64,000 nt of DNA from Saccharibacillus kuerlensis DSM 22868 (GTDB lineage: Bacteria > Bacillota > Bacilli > Paenibacillales > Paenibacillaceae), in contig NZ_KB899280.1 in the NCBI RefSeq assembly GCF_000378145.1, forward strand, positions 124,001 to 188,000, in the 5' to 3' direction. Below, piece by piece: positions 33,904 to 42,307 of the stretch. The position numbers and the translations under genes are program-made. Each line of letters begins with the position of its first letter. Positions within the stretch are counted from its first letter, which is position 1. The notes under the pieces are model-generated. The model was not told where the DNA came from. It saw nothing but the letters and a program-made list of their open reading frames with translations, and ran no database searches.

Positions 33904-34782
33904 ATGATGAGCGAACAAAACGCATTGTCTAAAAACAAGGGGCCCGATTATGCGGACATCCCGTACCATTTTGAATCCGAAGCGCAGAAGCTGGATATTT
34001 ACCTTCCCGATCAAGATAACACTGAAGCACCTTACCCAGTCATTGTGTCGATCCATGGAGGTGCATTCAAAGAAGGAGACAAAGCCGATCTTCAGGTGCG
34101 CCCTATGCTCGAGGGTCTGAAGCGCGGGTATGCAGTCATCTCGATCAATTATAGATTGAGCGGGGAAGCAATCTTCCCGGCTCAGATTCATGATGTAAAA
34201 ACCGCTATTCGCTGGATCAAAGCAAACGCGGACAAATACCGACTCGACAGAAAGAGAATCGCTCTATGGGGAGGATCTGCAGGCGGACATTTGTCCGCAC
34301 TCGCTGGGACATCGGCTCGGAATCGGGTATTGGAGGATATTTCGACAGGAGCAGAAGATTATATGCCTGATGTACAAGCCGTCATAGATTGGTTCGGACC
34401 GACCAATTTCTTGATTATGGACCAGTTATTCCGCGAAAGCGAAATGCAGCCTCAACTTATTCATCTGGATCCGGACTCTCCCGAATCGCTGCTGCTTGGC
34501 CGTCCAATTTCCGAAGCGACGCAGCTTGCGGCTGCAGCCAACCCGGAATCCCATATTACGAGCGATGCGCCGCCATTTTACATCCAACATGGGACGCACG
34601 ATCCACTGATCCCGTTCAAACAATCGATGATGCTGGCCGAACAGCTTAGGATTGCAATTGGAGAAAGTAAAGTGAGGTTGGAGATTCTAGAAGGAGCGGG
34701 ACATGGCGGGTCAGAATTCGAATGTCCGGAAAATGTAGACAAGATATTGGATTTTCTCGATGAGGTGCTGAAGCGTGAATAA
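33904..34782 (+). CDS. alpha/beta hydrolase (hormone-sensitive-lipase / BD-FAE-like esterase)
   Basis: A 292-residue cytosolic esterase-like protein. The oxyanion motif HGGAFKEGDK, nucleophile elbow GGSAGGHLSAL, acid in HDPLIPFKQS and histidine in GAGHGGS are all present. This set is typical of the HSL and BD-FAE groups, which remove acetyl or feruloyl groups from plant-derived sugars or act on small esters. AAAGGAGAG precedes tandem ATG codons. A role in deacetylating imported oligosaccharides fits the region but is not proven. Confidence 0.87.
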   Translation: MMSEQNALSKNKGPDYADIPYHFESEAQKLDIYLPDQDNTEAPYPVIVSIHGGAFKEGDKADLQVRPMLEGLKRGYAVISINYRLSGEAIFPAQIHDVKTAIRWIKANADKYRLDRKRIALWGGSAGGHLSALAGTSARNRVLEDISTGAEDYMPDVQAVIDWFGPTNFLIMDQLFRESEMQPQLIHLDPDSPESLLLGRPISEATQLAAAANPESHITSDAPPFYIQHGTHDPLIPFKQSMMLAEQLRIAIGESKVRLEILEGAGHGGSEFECPENVDKILDFLDEVLKRE

Positions 34783-34854
34783 TCTAAGTGAATTTGAATA
34801 CCAGAACTGGAATAGTTGAATTTGAACAAATATGAAGTGGAAAAGGAGGAGCCC

Positions 34855-35646
34855 ATGCCCCTGTACAGAGAACTATTAGCGCTTGATACGGTATTGGATC
34901 AGCTGCAGGAGCGGTCGATCAAGCTGCATACCGATTATAGAAAAGAACCCTATGATGAGTTTAAACAGTGGGCAGGACAACAATTTCGACGAGGACAGTT
35001 AATGCTCATTCTGTCCTGTATGCAGCTTGGTACGACAGGACGACGCAATCAATGGACGTATGTCCCTCCCGACGAGAGTAAACGTCTTATGTTCCCCATG
35101 CCGATCCTTCAATCGTCGGAAGAAATGCTTCAGCTTCATTTTCGATATATGAAATACTGGGATCGAGAACTTATGCTCGATTGGCTTGCTCGAAACAATG
35201 ACTTGTCAATTGAGCTGCGATCTGGCCTTGATCTGCTTTCAGAAAATGTTGAAAAAGATCTAGATATTTATTATCCCTCCTATAAGTCCTCTACATGGAT
35301 ATCTGAAGATCTGCCTCTTTGTCCTCAAGATCTAACGATTCTTGTTGTGCGGATAAGTGGAAACCACGATCATTATGATTTTGCTCTTCGGGAAGATGCA
35401 GCGCTTCAGATCGAACGTTTACAGGAGCAGTTTTACACTTGGATCTACAGCCAAGAAGGCGTTCATCCGTTTCGCCGTTTTGATGAGCATATGACGGAAG
35501 GGCGCATAACCTTTTCCGATTGGGTATACACCTATAATCCGCACAGCTTTATGGATTGGCTCAATATTGATGTTTACGAGAGCCTGGTCGGCTGGGTGAT
35601 CGAGGAATCCGGGGATAGACCTTACATCAAAAAAATCTATTTTTAA
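34855..35646 (+). CDS. unknown protein, 263 residues
   Basis: I do not recognise a family. The ATG at 34855 follows AGGAGGA; the upstream TTG lacks such a site. The protein is soluble, rich in aromatic residues, aspartate and leucine, without a signal peptide or membrane helix. Recurring WxxxxL and Y-rich segments (FRYMKYWDRELMLDWLARNN, FSDWVYTYNPHSFMDWL) suggest a helical fold similar to immunity-type or SMI1-unrelated Paenibacillus proteins, but I cannot name one. It follows the esterase by 72 bp and ends at a terminator. Confidence 0.7.
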   Translation: MPLYRELLALDTVLDQLQERSIKLHTDYRKEPYDEFKQWAGQQFRRGQLMLILSCMQLGTTGRRNQWTYVPPDESKRLMFPMPILQSSEEMLQLHFRYMKYWDRELMLDWLARNNDLSIELRSGLDLLSENVEKDLDIYYPSYKSSTWISEDLPLCPQDLTILVVRISGNHDHYDFALREDAALQIERLQEQFYTWIYSQEGVHPFRRFDEHMTEGRITFSDWVYTYNPHSFMDWLNIDVYESLVGWVIEESGDRPYIKKIYF

Positions 35647-35690
35647 TTCATACCATTTATCATGCAATAAACAAAAAAAGAAAGTAAAAA

Positions 35691-35734
35691 AAAATCCTGA
35701 CTCCACATCCAGCAGAGTCAGGATTACTTTTTTT
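35691..35734. terminator. bidirectional terminator
   Basis: AAAATCCTGACTC pairs with GAGTCAGGATT, followed by seven T residues. Confidence 0.85.
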
Positions 35735-35757
35735 AAAATCCGAATATCAGTATATTT

Positions 35758-37140
35758 CTATCCCACTTGAAGGCGGCTGTGACGGCGATACCAGAACGCA
35801 CTCAGAATCGCAACCATTGCTGATATCGAAAGCCCCCAGTAAATGTTCGAGTACGCCGTCGCCAGCGGCAGCGTATGCTGCCATTCCAGTGCTGTCGAAG
35901 ACAGAGCAACACTAAATGCACCACTGAAGAACTGCAGCAGCTGGAATAAGCCCATGCCTGAACCGACGAATGATTCCGGCAGAATACGGGACATTTCGTT
36001 CGACAGACTGCTGGACAGCGCCGTGAACGACATACTGAGAATCATATAGATTAGCATAGCTGCTACCCATGAGTGAGCAATCATCAGTGCAAACAGCAGA
36101 GTCGATACCAGCAGCAGCGGAGGACCAAAACGCAAAATGCCCTGATTGCCGTGACGGTCGATCACTTTGCCGATTTTGCGGGATGCGATAATCGCCAGCA
36201 GCGAACCCGGGAAAATAACCAATCCGGCAAACCCGGCGCCGAAACTGTAATGGCGGGTCAGAATTTGCGGCAGAAGAAACAGCGTCGAGAAGTTACAGAT
36301 ATAAGCGGTCATGCCGGCCATAGCGAGCAGTAGATAACGACGATTCGTAAAGAGCGAAGGCATCACGAATGGATCGGGCGTCACCCGGATACGCAGAACG
36401 AACAAGACCAGAGAAAGCACGCCAACCACAAGCAGAACCCAGAGCTGATTCGTCAGGAACAGCAGCAGGCTCGTAATACCGATCGCAAGGAGTACCCCAC
36501 CCAGCGCATCAAACGAGCCGCGTTTCGGCATTTCTTTTGGCAGCAGCCAGGCAAACAGCGGAAGAAGCAGCAGCACAGCCGCAGTAATAGCAAACAGCCA
36601 ATGCCAGTTCAAGTTCTCAACGATCATGCCGCCGACAACAGGTCCAAGTCCAAGACCGAGCGATACGGCAGACATAATCGTCGCCATCGCGGAGCCCCGG
36701 CGTTCTAAAGGTATGTATCGGGTAAAGAGGACCATAGCCAACGATACGACGCCGCCCGCTCCAGCTGCCTGAAGAATTCGGCAGATCAGCAGAACGAGGA
36801 AGCTTTGACTGAAAAATCCGATCACGCCGGCACCGCCCAGTGCAAGCAGTCCAATGATCAGCAGCCGCTTAAGCGGAACGAAATCGGACAGGCGGCTGAA
36901 CGTAATGGAAGAGATTGCGAACATAATGGAGTATCCCGTTACGATCCAAGCGGATGTAGCGGCGGAAATGCCGAAGTCCAGTGTGACGTCCGGAAGCGCC
37001 ATATTGAACATGGCCGTATTCATTACTACAAGAACGACGGCTATACTGAATACAAGAATAGTTAATCCTTCACGTCTCAGAGCGGGCTCTGATGACGTCT
37101 GCGGCATATCTGCCGAATGTGATGAAGCTGATGATTTCAT
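35758..37140 (-). CDS. MFS transporter, DHA2 / Tet(L)-like
   Basis: A 460-residue drug-type facilitator with about 14 helices. The N-terminal NTAMFNMALPDVTLDFGISA and motif A region FSRLSDFVPLKRLLIIG match the Tet(K)/Tet(L) layout. Motif C is GLGPVVGGMIVENL. AAAGGAG precedes the ATG. It is paralogous to the transporter at 7677. A divergent ArsR-type regulator and an inverted repeat at its promoter suggest induction by a small toxic compound. The drug is unknown, and no tetracycline claim can be made. Confidence 0.87.
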   Translation of the reverse strand: MKSSASSHSADMPQTSSEPALRREGLTILVFSIAVVLVVMNTAMFNMALPDVTLDFGISAATSAWIVTGYSIMFAISSITFSRLSDFVPLKRLLIIGLLALGGAGVIGFFSQSFLVLLICRILQAAGAGGVVSLAMVLFTRYIPLERRGSAMATIMSAVSLGLGLGPVVGGMIVENLNWHWLFAITAAVLLLLPLFAWLLPKEMPKRGSFDALGGVLLAIGITSLLLFLTNQLWVLLVVGVLSLVLFVLRIRVTPDPFVMPSLFTNRRYLLLAMAGMTAYICNFSTLFLLPQILTRHYSFGAGFAGLVIFPGSLLAIIASRKIGKVIDRHGNQGILRFGPPLLLVSTLLFALMIAHSWVAAMLIYMILSMSFTALSSSLSNEMSRILPESFVGSGMGLFQLLQFFSGAFSVALSSTALEWQHTLPLATAYSNIYWGLSISAMVAILSAFWYRRHSRLQVG

Positions 37141-37161
37141 ACAAATTCTCCTTTTTCTATA

Positions 37162-37191
37162 GTTCGGTAATTAACGAACAATTGAATTATA
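37162..37191 (-). promoter_or_regulatory. promoter with operator (GTTCG-N8-CGAAC) of the MFS gene
   Basis: On the minus strand a TATAAT box lies at 37186-37191 with TTGTAT 18 bp before it. GTTCG/CGAAC at 37162-37179 overlaps the expected transcription start. This is a good place for the divergent ArsR-family repressor to bind. Confidence 0.5.
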
Positions 37192-37354
37192 GCAGGAGAA
37201 TACGGTAACATACAATTAGAACTTTCATTTACACAAAAGTCCCAGCAAAAGGTCCGGTCGACTATAAACATAATTTGAAATAAAAGATGCAGTAATCAAG
37301 GCTTGAAATGCAGCATAGAAATCAAATAGAAATCGAATGTCGGGGGGGATACGG

Positions 37355-37708
37355 ATGAAACTTCTTCATCATCCGGAACGCAAGGACATCTTATTGTCAT
37401 CGGTATTGTACGCACTGAGCGATCCGGTTCGTCTGCAGATTGTGGCACAGATTCACAGAGGCGGCGAACAGGCATGCAAAAGTTTTGAAGTGCCGATTGC
37501 CAAGTCAACTTTGTCGCAGCATGTCCGGACACTGCGCGAGGCCGGAATTACACATACCCGTATATACGGTACGCAGCGGCTTCTGTCACTGCGCAGCGAA
37601 GATCTGAACGAACGGTTTCCGGGACTGCTGGATGCCGTGCTCCGCAGTTATGGAGAGTCCCGGGAAGAAATAGAGCTTCGTCAGGAATACGAGAAGCAGG
37701 GGAGCTAA
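37355..37708 (+). CDS. ArsR-family helix-turn-helix regulator
   Basis: A 117-residue winged-helix protein. The DNA-binding domain is YALSDPVRLQIVAQIHRGGE and IAKSTLSQHVRTLREAGIT. The ATG at 37355 follows GGGGGGGAT, a better ribosome site than for the ATG at 37337. A lone cysteine in EQACKSF lies in the position where metal-sensing ArsR members vary, and the CXC motif of arsenic sensors is absent. It is divergent from the MFS transporter at 35758 and is probably its repressor. Confidence 0.87.
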   Translation: MKLLHHPERKDILLSSVLYALSDPVRLQIVAQIHRGGEQACKSFEVPIAKSTLSQHVRTLREAGITHTRIYGTQRLLSLRSEDLNERFPGLLDAVLRSYGESREEIELRQEYEKQGS

Positions 37709-37752
37709 CCCCATGTCGATACATCGGCAGGACGAATACCCCTCCAATAACG

Positions 37753-37791
37753 AAGACCCTCTATCGGCTTTCGCCATTAGAGGGTCTTTTT
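37753..37791 (+). terminator. terminator of the ArsR-type gene
   Basis: AAGACCCTCTA and TAGAGGGTCTTTTT around a 14-base loop. Confidence 0.85.
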
Positions 37792-37827
37792 ATGATCCGA
37801 TTCAAATTCGATTCAGATAAACGTCTT

Positions 37828-38547
37828 CTACCCCGCCATCTTATCCTGCTTACTCGTTACTCTCGGAATAGACTGCGGAGTGTTCGGCCGGAGATTGACA
37901 AGATCGATCGCTTTCGTTGCGACAACGAGCATAATCAAGGTGTACATCAACCGTTCAAGCCCAATGATAAAATAGGAAGACGCGGCAACAAGCGCATCGC
38001 ACAGCAGGAGCGCATAACTGATCTTCCATCCCCAGAACTTGTTCATCAGTTTGGCGACAATAACCGTTCCTGCGGTCGTACCGCCAACCCTAATGATCAA
38101 GCCGATACCTGCTCCGATCAACGCTCCGCCAAAAATAACATTGAGCATCAGATCACTGGAAGCGGAATACCAGCCTTCCGTCACATGAAGAAACAGCGAG
38201 TGCAGAGCAACAGCTGCAACCGTATAAGAAGTCGCTTTTTTATCAAGAAGTTTGTACCCGATCGCAAGCAGTGCCATATTGAGAATCAGGCTCGTCCAAC
38301 CCGGCGACCATTGCAGTACATAATACAAAATAATCGTAACGCCCACTACGCCGCCCTCGCCCAGATCATGGGGAATAACAAACGCATTAATGCCCAACGC
38401 AAACGCAAAGGCGCCGAGCGCAATCATCAACAAATCCATTCCTGTTCTTTTCACCCGGATAACCTTCTTTCCTGCCGGCTCACGGTCCGCAATATGTATC
38501 CATTTAATCATGAGACTTCGAATCTTCTCAAGAACTTGGACTACCAT
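37828..38547 (-). CDS. YitT-family membrane protein lacking the DUF2179 domain
   Basis: A 239-residue protein with five or six membrane helices of the YitT/DUF161 type (GAFAFALGINAFVIPHDLGE, GGTTAGTVIVAKLMNKFWGW). Most relatives have about 280-290 residues and a C-terminal DUF2179 domain; here the chain ends 25 residues after the last helix with a polar tail. Downstream frames do not encode the missing domain. The start is uncertain: neither the ATG at 38547 nor the in-frame ATG at 38511 has a clear ribosome site. The function of the family is not established; transport is suspected. Confidence 0.78.
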   Translation of the reverse strand: MVVQVLEKIRSLMIKWIHIADREPAGKKVIRVKRTGMDLLMIALGAFAFALGINAFVIPHDLGEGGVVGVTIILYYVLQWSPGWTSLILNMALLAIGYKLLDKKATSYTVAAVALHSLFLHVTEGWYSASSDLMLNVIFGGALIGAGIGLIIRVGGTTAGTVIVAKLMNKFWGWKISYALLLCDALVAASSYFIIGLERLMYTLIMLVVATKAIDLVNLRPNTPQSIPRVTSKQDKMAG

Positions 38548-38687
38548 GACAGCAGTCTAACAAGATACCATACTAACCCATTAGCAGACTAAAGGACGTT
38601 ACGGGCTTGGTCATTTGAGTCACTTTCTGTCTTACGGGTAAGGAAAATACACGGGCAATCCGGCAAACAGAAAGCGAGGACAAACCT

Positions 38688-39716
38688 ATGAGCGGCAAAA
38701 TCGATATCTGGAGCAGCAGCATCCCCTACAATACCGGAGCAAGCAAATTTGATGAATTGGAACTGAAAAACAAAAATCCTTCCGAAGTACTGGCGGTGCT
38801 GAAGCTGCTTCCTGTACTGAAAGAAAGCAAGTACAGTCAAAAGCGGCGTCACCGGGTTCATGAATTAACATACGCACATGAAATTAAACACGGAAGCAAT
38901 GGCGAAACCTACAGCGATGTGCCGAGGCTGATTCCTTATCTGGTACCTGGCAGCGACCGCTGCATCCTTGTCGTTCCGGGAGGCGGTTATATGCTCAAGT
39001 CGGATCAATTGGAAGGTGAGGGCATTGCGCGTTCATTGAACGAAGAAGGAATTTCCGCTTTCGTGCTGGAATATCGGCTGAATCCGTATAAGGCACCGGT
39101 TCCATTTCTGGATCTGCAGCGTGCTATTCGGTATGTCCGATTCCATGCGCATAAATACGGTATTCATCCCGATAAGATCGGAGCGATCGGTTTCTCGGCC
39201 GGCGGTCATATGATAGCTGCGGTCATGACGATGCTGCGCAATGCTCCTGTCTTGTATGAAGGGTACGAAGAAGACGATATCGACCGGACAGATGATCGTC
39301 TTGCACTCGCCGGGCTGATCTATCCGCTGCTGAACTGCACCAATTTCCCGTTGATCGCCATTTCGCTGTTTCACAGGGAAGATGCGGAGAATGAGGAGAA
39401 GCGTGCCGAGCTGTTGGAGCATTATTCCGTAGCTCAATACGTTAAGGCTGACGATCCGCCGCATTTTCTCTGCTATGGCGACAATGATATGCTGCTTAAG
39501 CCGGAAGGCATTTTGGAATACAGACAGAAGCTGGACGAACATGGAGTGCCGAATAAGCTGCTGAGGCTGGAAGGCGCCAATCACGGTTTTGGAGACTGCG
39601 AGGGTGACAATTTGTTTGAAAAGCTGGCGAGCCCAGGGCGATATGCGTTTTGGAAAAAGGAATTTGCGGACTGGGCGAACGGTGTGTTTGACGGCTCTGA
39701 AGAAACAACGGTATAG
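38688..39716 (+). CDS. alpha/beta hydrolase (acetyl-esterase-like)
   Basis: A 342-residue protein. The oxyanion motif appears as VVPGGGYMLKS rather than HGG, followed by the nucleophile elbow GFSAGGHM, the acid in CYGDNDMLLKPE and the histidine in GANHGFGDCEG. Such enzymes remove acetyl groups from xylo- or other oligosaccharides. An 80-residue N-terminal extension (KIDIWSSSIPYNTGASKFDE onward) is not part of the core fold. No signal peptide. The ribosome site (AAAGCGAGGA) is moderate. It is a third esterase within 8 kb of the region. Confidence 0.85.
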   Translation: MSGKIDIWSSSIPYNTGASKFDELELKNKNPSEVLAVLKLLPVLKESKYSQKRRHRVHELTYAHEIKHGSNGETYSDVPRLIPYLVPGSDRCILVVPGGGYMLKSDQLEGEGIARSLNEEGISAFVLEYRLNPYKAPVPFLDLQRAIRYVRFHAHKYGIHPDKIGAIGFSAGGHMIAAVMTMLRNAPVLYEGYEEDDIDRTDDRLALAGLIYPLLNCTNFPLIAISLFHREDAENEEKRAELLEHYSVAQYVKADDPPHFLCYGDNDMLLKPEGILEYRQKLDEHGVPNKLLRLEGANHGFGDCEGDNLFEKLASPGRYAFWKKEFADWANGVFDGSEETTV

Positions 39717-39751
39717 AAAGTTAACTGCCCTTTGAAAATAGAAATGCACAT

Positions 39752-39789
39752 AAAAAGACTCTTTTCCTTATAAGGAAAAGAGTCTTTTT
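39752..39789. terminator. bidirectional terminator (near-perfect palindrome)
   Basis: AAAAAGACTCTTTTCCTTAT continues into its exact complement, ending in TTTTT. Confidence 0.9.
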
Positions 39790-39818
39790 GTAATCAATAC
39801 GAAAAAAATTCATCAATA

Positions 39819-40040
39819 TCACCGGCGCTTTTCCTCATCAAAAAAGTCGTATTTGATTACATAATCGAAAAGAAAAGTGATGATAATCGCTCCAATCGGA
39901 ATAAGAGCATACACCCAAAATGGATTGTTCGGCGGATTTGGAGCGGCCGATTCAATGATGATGGCGTAGAAGGCGATGCAGTAGAGAGAAGCCACTACGA
40001 TACCGGTAATGTTTCTTTTTCTTTTTTCCTTTTTAGGCAT
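39819..40040 (-). CDS. small membrane protein, 73 residues
   Basis: Unrecognised. A lysine/arginine-rich N-terminus (MPKKEKRKRN) is followed by two membrane helices (TGIVVASLYCIAFYAIII and YALIPIGAIIITFLFDYVI) with a proline-rich loop between them (APNPPNNPFW), and a charged C-terminus. The ATG at 40040 follows GGGAGG by a rather long spacing. Such small two-helix proteins occur widely in Bacillales without known function. Confidence 0.65.
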   Translation of the reverse strand: MPKKEKRKRNITGIVVASLYCIAFYAIIIESAAPNPPNNPFWVYALIPIGAIIITFLFDYVIKYDFFDEEKRR

Positions 40041-40435
40041 GAATCTTTCCACCTCCCTTAAGCATAGACATGCCATGACTTGTATAGGGGCTATTCTATT
40101 TTATAAACGAGATGAACATGAAGGACGTTACGGTCTCTACCAAATAAAAGCGGTCCCTGCGCTGAACACATGCATCGACATAAGGACCGCTCATATGAAA
40201 AATTCTAAACTTACAGTCTCATTCGATACCGATGCTGCATCATGCCTGCCTCGTCTGTCAGTTGGTCTGTTGAACGGCCAATCGCCTCATGATACGATCA
40301 AACCACATACGATCACAAATCATGCGGACACGGCGAACCGTGGAATACAAGTAGATACAAGCAAGTACACAAGTAAATCCAACAGTTACAAAGCTGCAGG
40401 CTCCTCAAGTCAGGTCAGCAAAGGAGAGGTGCATC
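40041..40435. other. spacer of about 395 bp; one weak open frame
   Basis: An open frame starting at ATG 40195 and ending at 40443 would code for an 82-residue serine/threonine/lysine-rich peptide preceded by AAGGA. It overlaps the ribosome site and start of the next gene and has no recognisable domain. It may be non-coding leader. Confidence 0.3.
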
Positions 40436-41014
40436 TTGAATGAAGCTGTAAACAGTAGTAAAGCCAAAGACAGATTGAACCAGATGCTAAGCAGCGGCGC
40501 GTCTCAAGATGAAGCTTTTGCACTGTTTGATACGTTGGAAGCGGCAGTTGTGCACGAGATGTGGGATTTGTGGAAAGGCGAAGAGATCGTCACCGGCCAT
40601 CCGCTGGAAGGACTGCTGACGTCATCGGGCTGGTACGGCAAAATGTTCGAGAGCCCGGAGCATGTCCACCCTCTTGTATTCCAGAAAAAGAATGGCGAGC
40701 TGTACGCGGTGAATCCGCTGTGGATTCCGCTTAAGCTCCCCTTCGACAAAATTCCGCGAAGTCCGATCGGTCCGGCCATGACGCTGATGCGTCCTATTTT
40801 AAGAACACGCAAAAGTGCAGCCAGATTGCGCCAGATCGAATACCGGGGAAAGTCTGGGGCGGCAATGGTCTACGATCGTAAGGATATAATTGATGTGTTC
40901 CGTAAGGTAGATGACAATACGCTCATGGCGATCATGGATGTCAAAAGTCTGCCCAGCGACAAGACTTACTTTTTCGTACTGCATCGGGTAAAAGGAAAAG
41001 AGTTTACGCCGTGA
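40436..41014 (+). CDS. GXWXG / DUF4334 domain protein
   Basis: A 192-residue protein with two small domains. The N-terminal GXWXG domain has LLTSSGWYGKMF at about residues 61-72. The C-terminal DUF4334 domain covers about 125-190 (LRQIEYRGKSGAAMVYDRK, then YFFVLHRVKG). The family occurs in bacteria and plants as a stand-alone protein of unknown role. The TTG start is set by AAGGAGAGG. It is followed 30 bp later by a short coding leader and an esterase, so these may form one transcript. Confidence 0.8.
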   Translation: MNEAVNSSKAKDRLNQMLSSGASQDEAFALFDTLEAAVVHEMWDLWKGEEIVTGHPLEGLLTSSGWYGKMFESPEHVHPLVFQKKNGELYAVNPLWIPLKLPFDKIPRSPIGPAMTLMRPILRTRKSAARLRQIEYRGKSGAAMVYDRKDIIDVFRKVDDNTLMAIMDVKSLPSDKTYFFVLHRVKGKEFTP

Positions 41015-41044
41015 AATGACCGGATATACGAAGGAGGCCAAGAG

Positions 41045-41113
41045 ATGTTAGAAGAACAGCTTACCGGAGACCATACCTTTACGGCTAGAGGACACAGAAA
41101 GAGAAGCCAATGA
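41045..41113 (+). CDS. 22-codon leader peptide overlapping the esterase start
   Basis: ATG at 41045 is preceded by AAGGAGG. The frame gives MLEEQLTGDHTFTARGHRKR plus two more residues and stops at TGA 41111-41113, overlapping the ATG of the esterase gene (41110) as ATGA. The esterase ATG itself has only a weak ribosome site. Translational coupling is therefore likely. No regulatory residue bias (such as repeated rare amino acids) is obvious. Confidence 0.5.
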   Translation: MLEEQLTGDHTFTARGHRKRSQ

Positions 41114-42120
41114 AAATTGCGAAAAGGATAGCCCTTGCCGTATTGTCGCTCCTGATTGCAATTCCGCTTCTTTTCTTTGGCATTGGTGCTTTTTCGCCTA
41201 ATCCTGCCGCGTATCTGACTCGATTGGCGTTTGGCGGGATTGGAGAAAGTGTACAGGATACGTATCCAAAGACAGCTGACTTTTCACGTATGAGCGCGCA
41301 GGTCATTTCCTTAAAAGACGAAGTGTACGATTCCGGATCCTCTTTTGGAAAAATGGATATTTATAAACCAAAGGGAACGGGGAGCCCCAAAAACCCGACG
41401 CTTTTTTGGGTGCATGGCGGTGCTTTTGTGGGCGGAGACAAAAACGGGATATCCAACTACATGATCATGTTAGCCAGCCAAGGATATGTTGTCGTAAACC
41501 TGAATTATGATCTCGCTCCCGAATCCAAGTACCCATCGCCTTTGAACCAAATTGGAAAAGCCTACCGTTATGTGGAGGAGAATGCTTCGGACTACGGAGC
41601 CGACCTGACTCGAATTGTCTTCGGCGGCGATTCAGCTGGGGGGCAGCTTGTCGGACAGTTTGTGAATATGCAGGTCGATAAGCGGTATGCAGAGGAAGTC
41701 GGAATACCGGCTGTAGTAAATCCCGATTATATTAAAGCTGTCGTCTTTTTCTCCGCACTGTTGGATGTTGAAAAGTTCGATGAGACGGACTCTAGCGTTT
41801 CAAATTATCTTTTCGACAAATCAGCTTGGGCTTATTTCGGGAAAAAGGACTGGAAAGATTCAAAAGAAGTGCAGCAGGCTAATGTAACGGGAAATGTGAA
41901 TGCGAAGTATCCGCCGACTTACCTGACGGACGGAAATACCGGTTCGTTCCAGACTCATGGGGAAGAACTGAGTCGTCAATTGAAAGAAGTGAACGTTCCG
42001 GTTGAGACCCGTTTTTATTCGGCCTCTCTTGGTCATGAATATCAATTCGATATGAGCAGAGAAGAGTCGCAGGATAATTATCGGGCAGTCTCTGACTTTT
42101 TAGCGAAGCATTTGGAATGA
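41110..42120 (+). CDS. membrane-anchored alpha/beta hydrolase (lipase/esterase)
   Basis: A 336-residue HSL-type hydrolase. An N-terminal hydrophobic helix (IALAVLSLLIAIPLLFFGIG) acts as a signal anchor or signal peptide. The core has HGGAFVGGDK, YDLAPESKYPSPL, the nucleophile elbow GGDSAGGQL, and a C-terminal histidine in SLGHEYQF. The acid is probably an aspartate in TYLTDGNTGSF. Extracytoplasmic location suggests action on extracellular esters. Its ATG overlaps the stop of a short leader frame. Confidence 0.87.
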   Translation: MKIAKRIALAVLSLLIAIPLLFFGIGAFSPNPAAYLTRLAFGGIGESVQDTYPKTADFSRMSAQVISLKDEVYDSGSSFGKMDIYKPKGTGSPKNPTLFWVHGGAFVGGDKNGISNYMIMLASQGYVVVNLNYDLAPESKYPSPLNQIGKAYRYVEENASDYGADLTRIVFGGDSAGGQLVGQFVNMQVDKRYAEEVGIPAVVNPDYIKAVVFFSALLDVEKFDETDSSVSNYLFDKSAWAYFGKKDWKDSKEVQQANVTGNVNAKYPPTYLTDGNTGSFQTHGEELSRQLKEVNVPVETRFYSASLGHEYQFDMSREESQDNYRAVSDFLAKHLE

Positions 42121-42271
42121 ATGCAGCTGCGGATGTGCAGATGAAGCGACAGAACTGTGAATGTTAAAACGTGAATAAGCCTAGAAAGGTCAATCTGAAA
42201 TATCCGCGAAAAAGTAGTGAAACTTGCTGACTTACTGCTGTGTTCTGACTAGTATGGATTAATGGATATAG

Positions 42272-42301
42272 TTGACTGCTTGGTCAAAAAGGTGATATGA
42301 T
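42272..42301 (+). promoter_or_regulatory. promoter and overlapping operator of the TetR gene (leaderless)
   Basis: TTGACT at 42272 and TATGAT at 42296 are 18 bp apart. An inverted repeat TTGAC-N6-GTCAA spans 42272-42287, over the -35 box. The ATG lies six bases after the -10 box, so transcription would start at or next to the initiation codon. Confidence 0.6.
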
Positions 42302-42307
42302 CCCCCC

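Noticed and set aside
35758-37140. Tetracycline-resistance assignment for the DHA2 transporter
   Set aside because: The layout matches Tet(L)-type pumps but drug specificity cannot be read from the sequence.
40195-40443. 82-residue plus-strand frame before the GXWXG gene
   Set aside because: No domain, low-complexity composition, and it overlaps the next gene's ribosome site; kept only as a note on the spacer.
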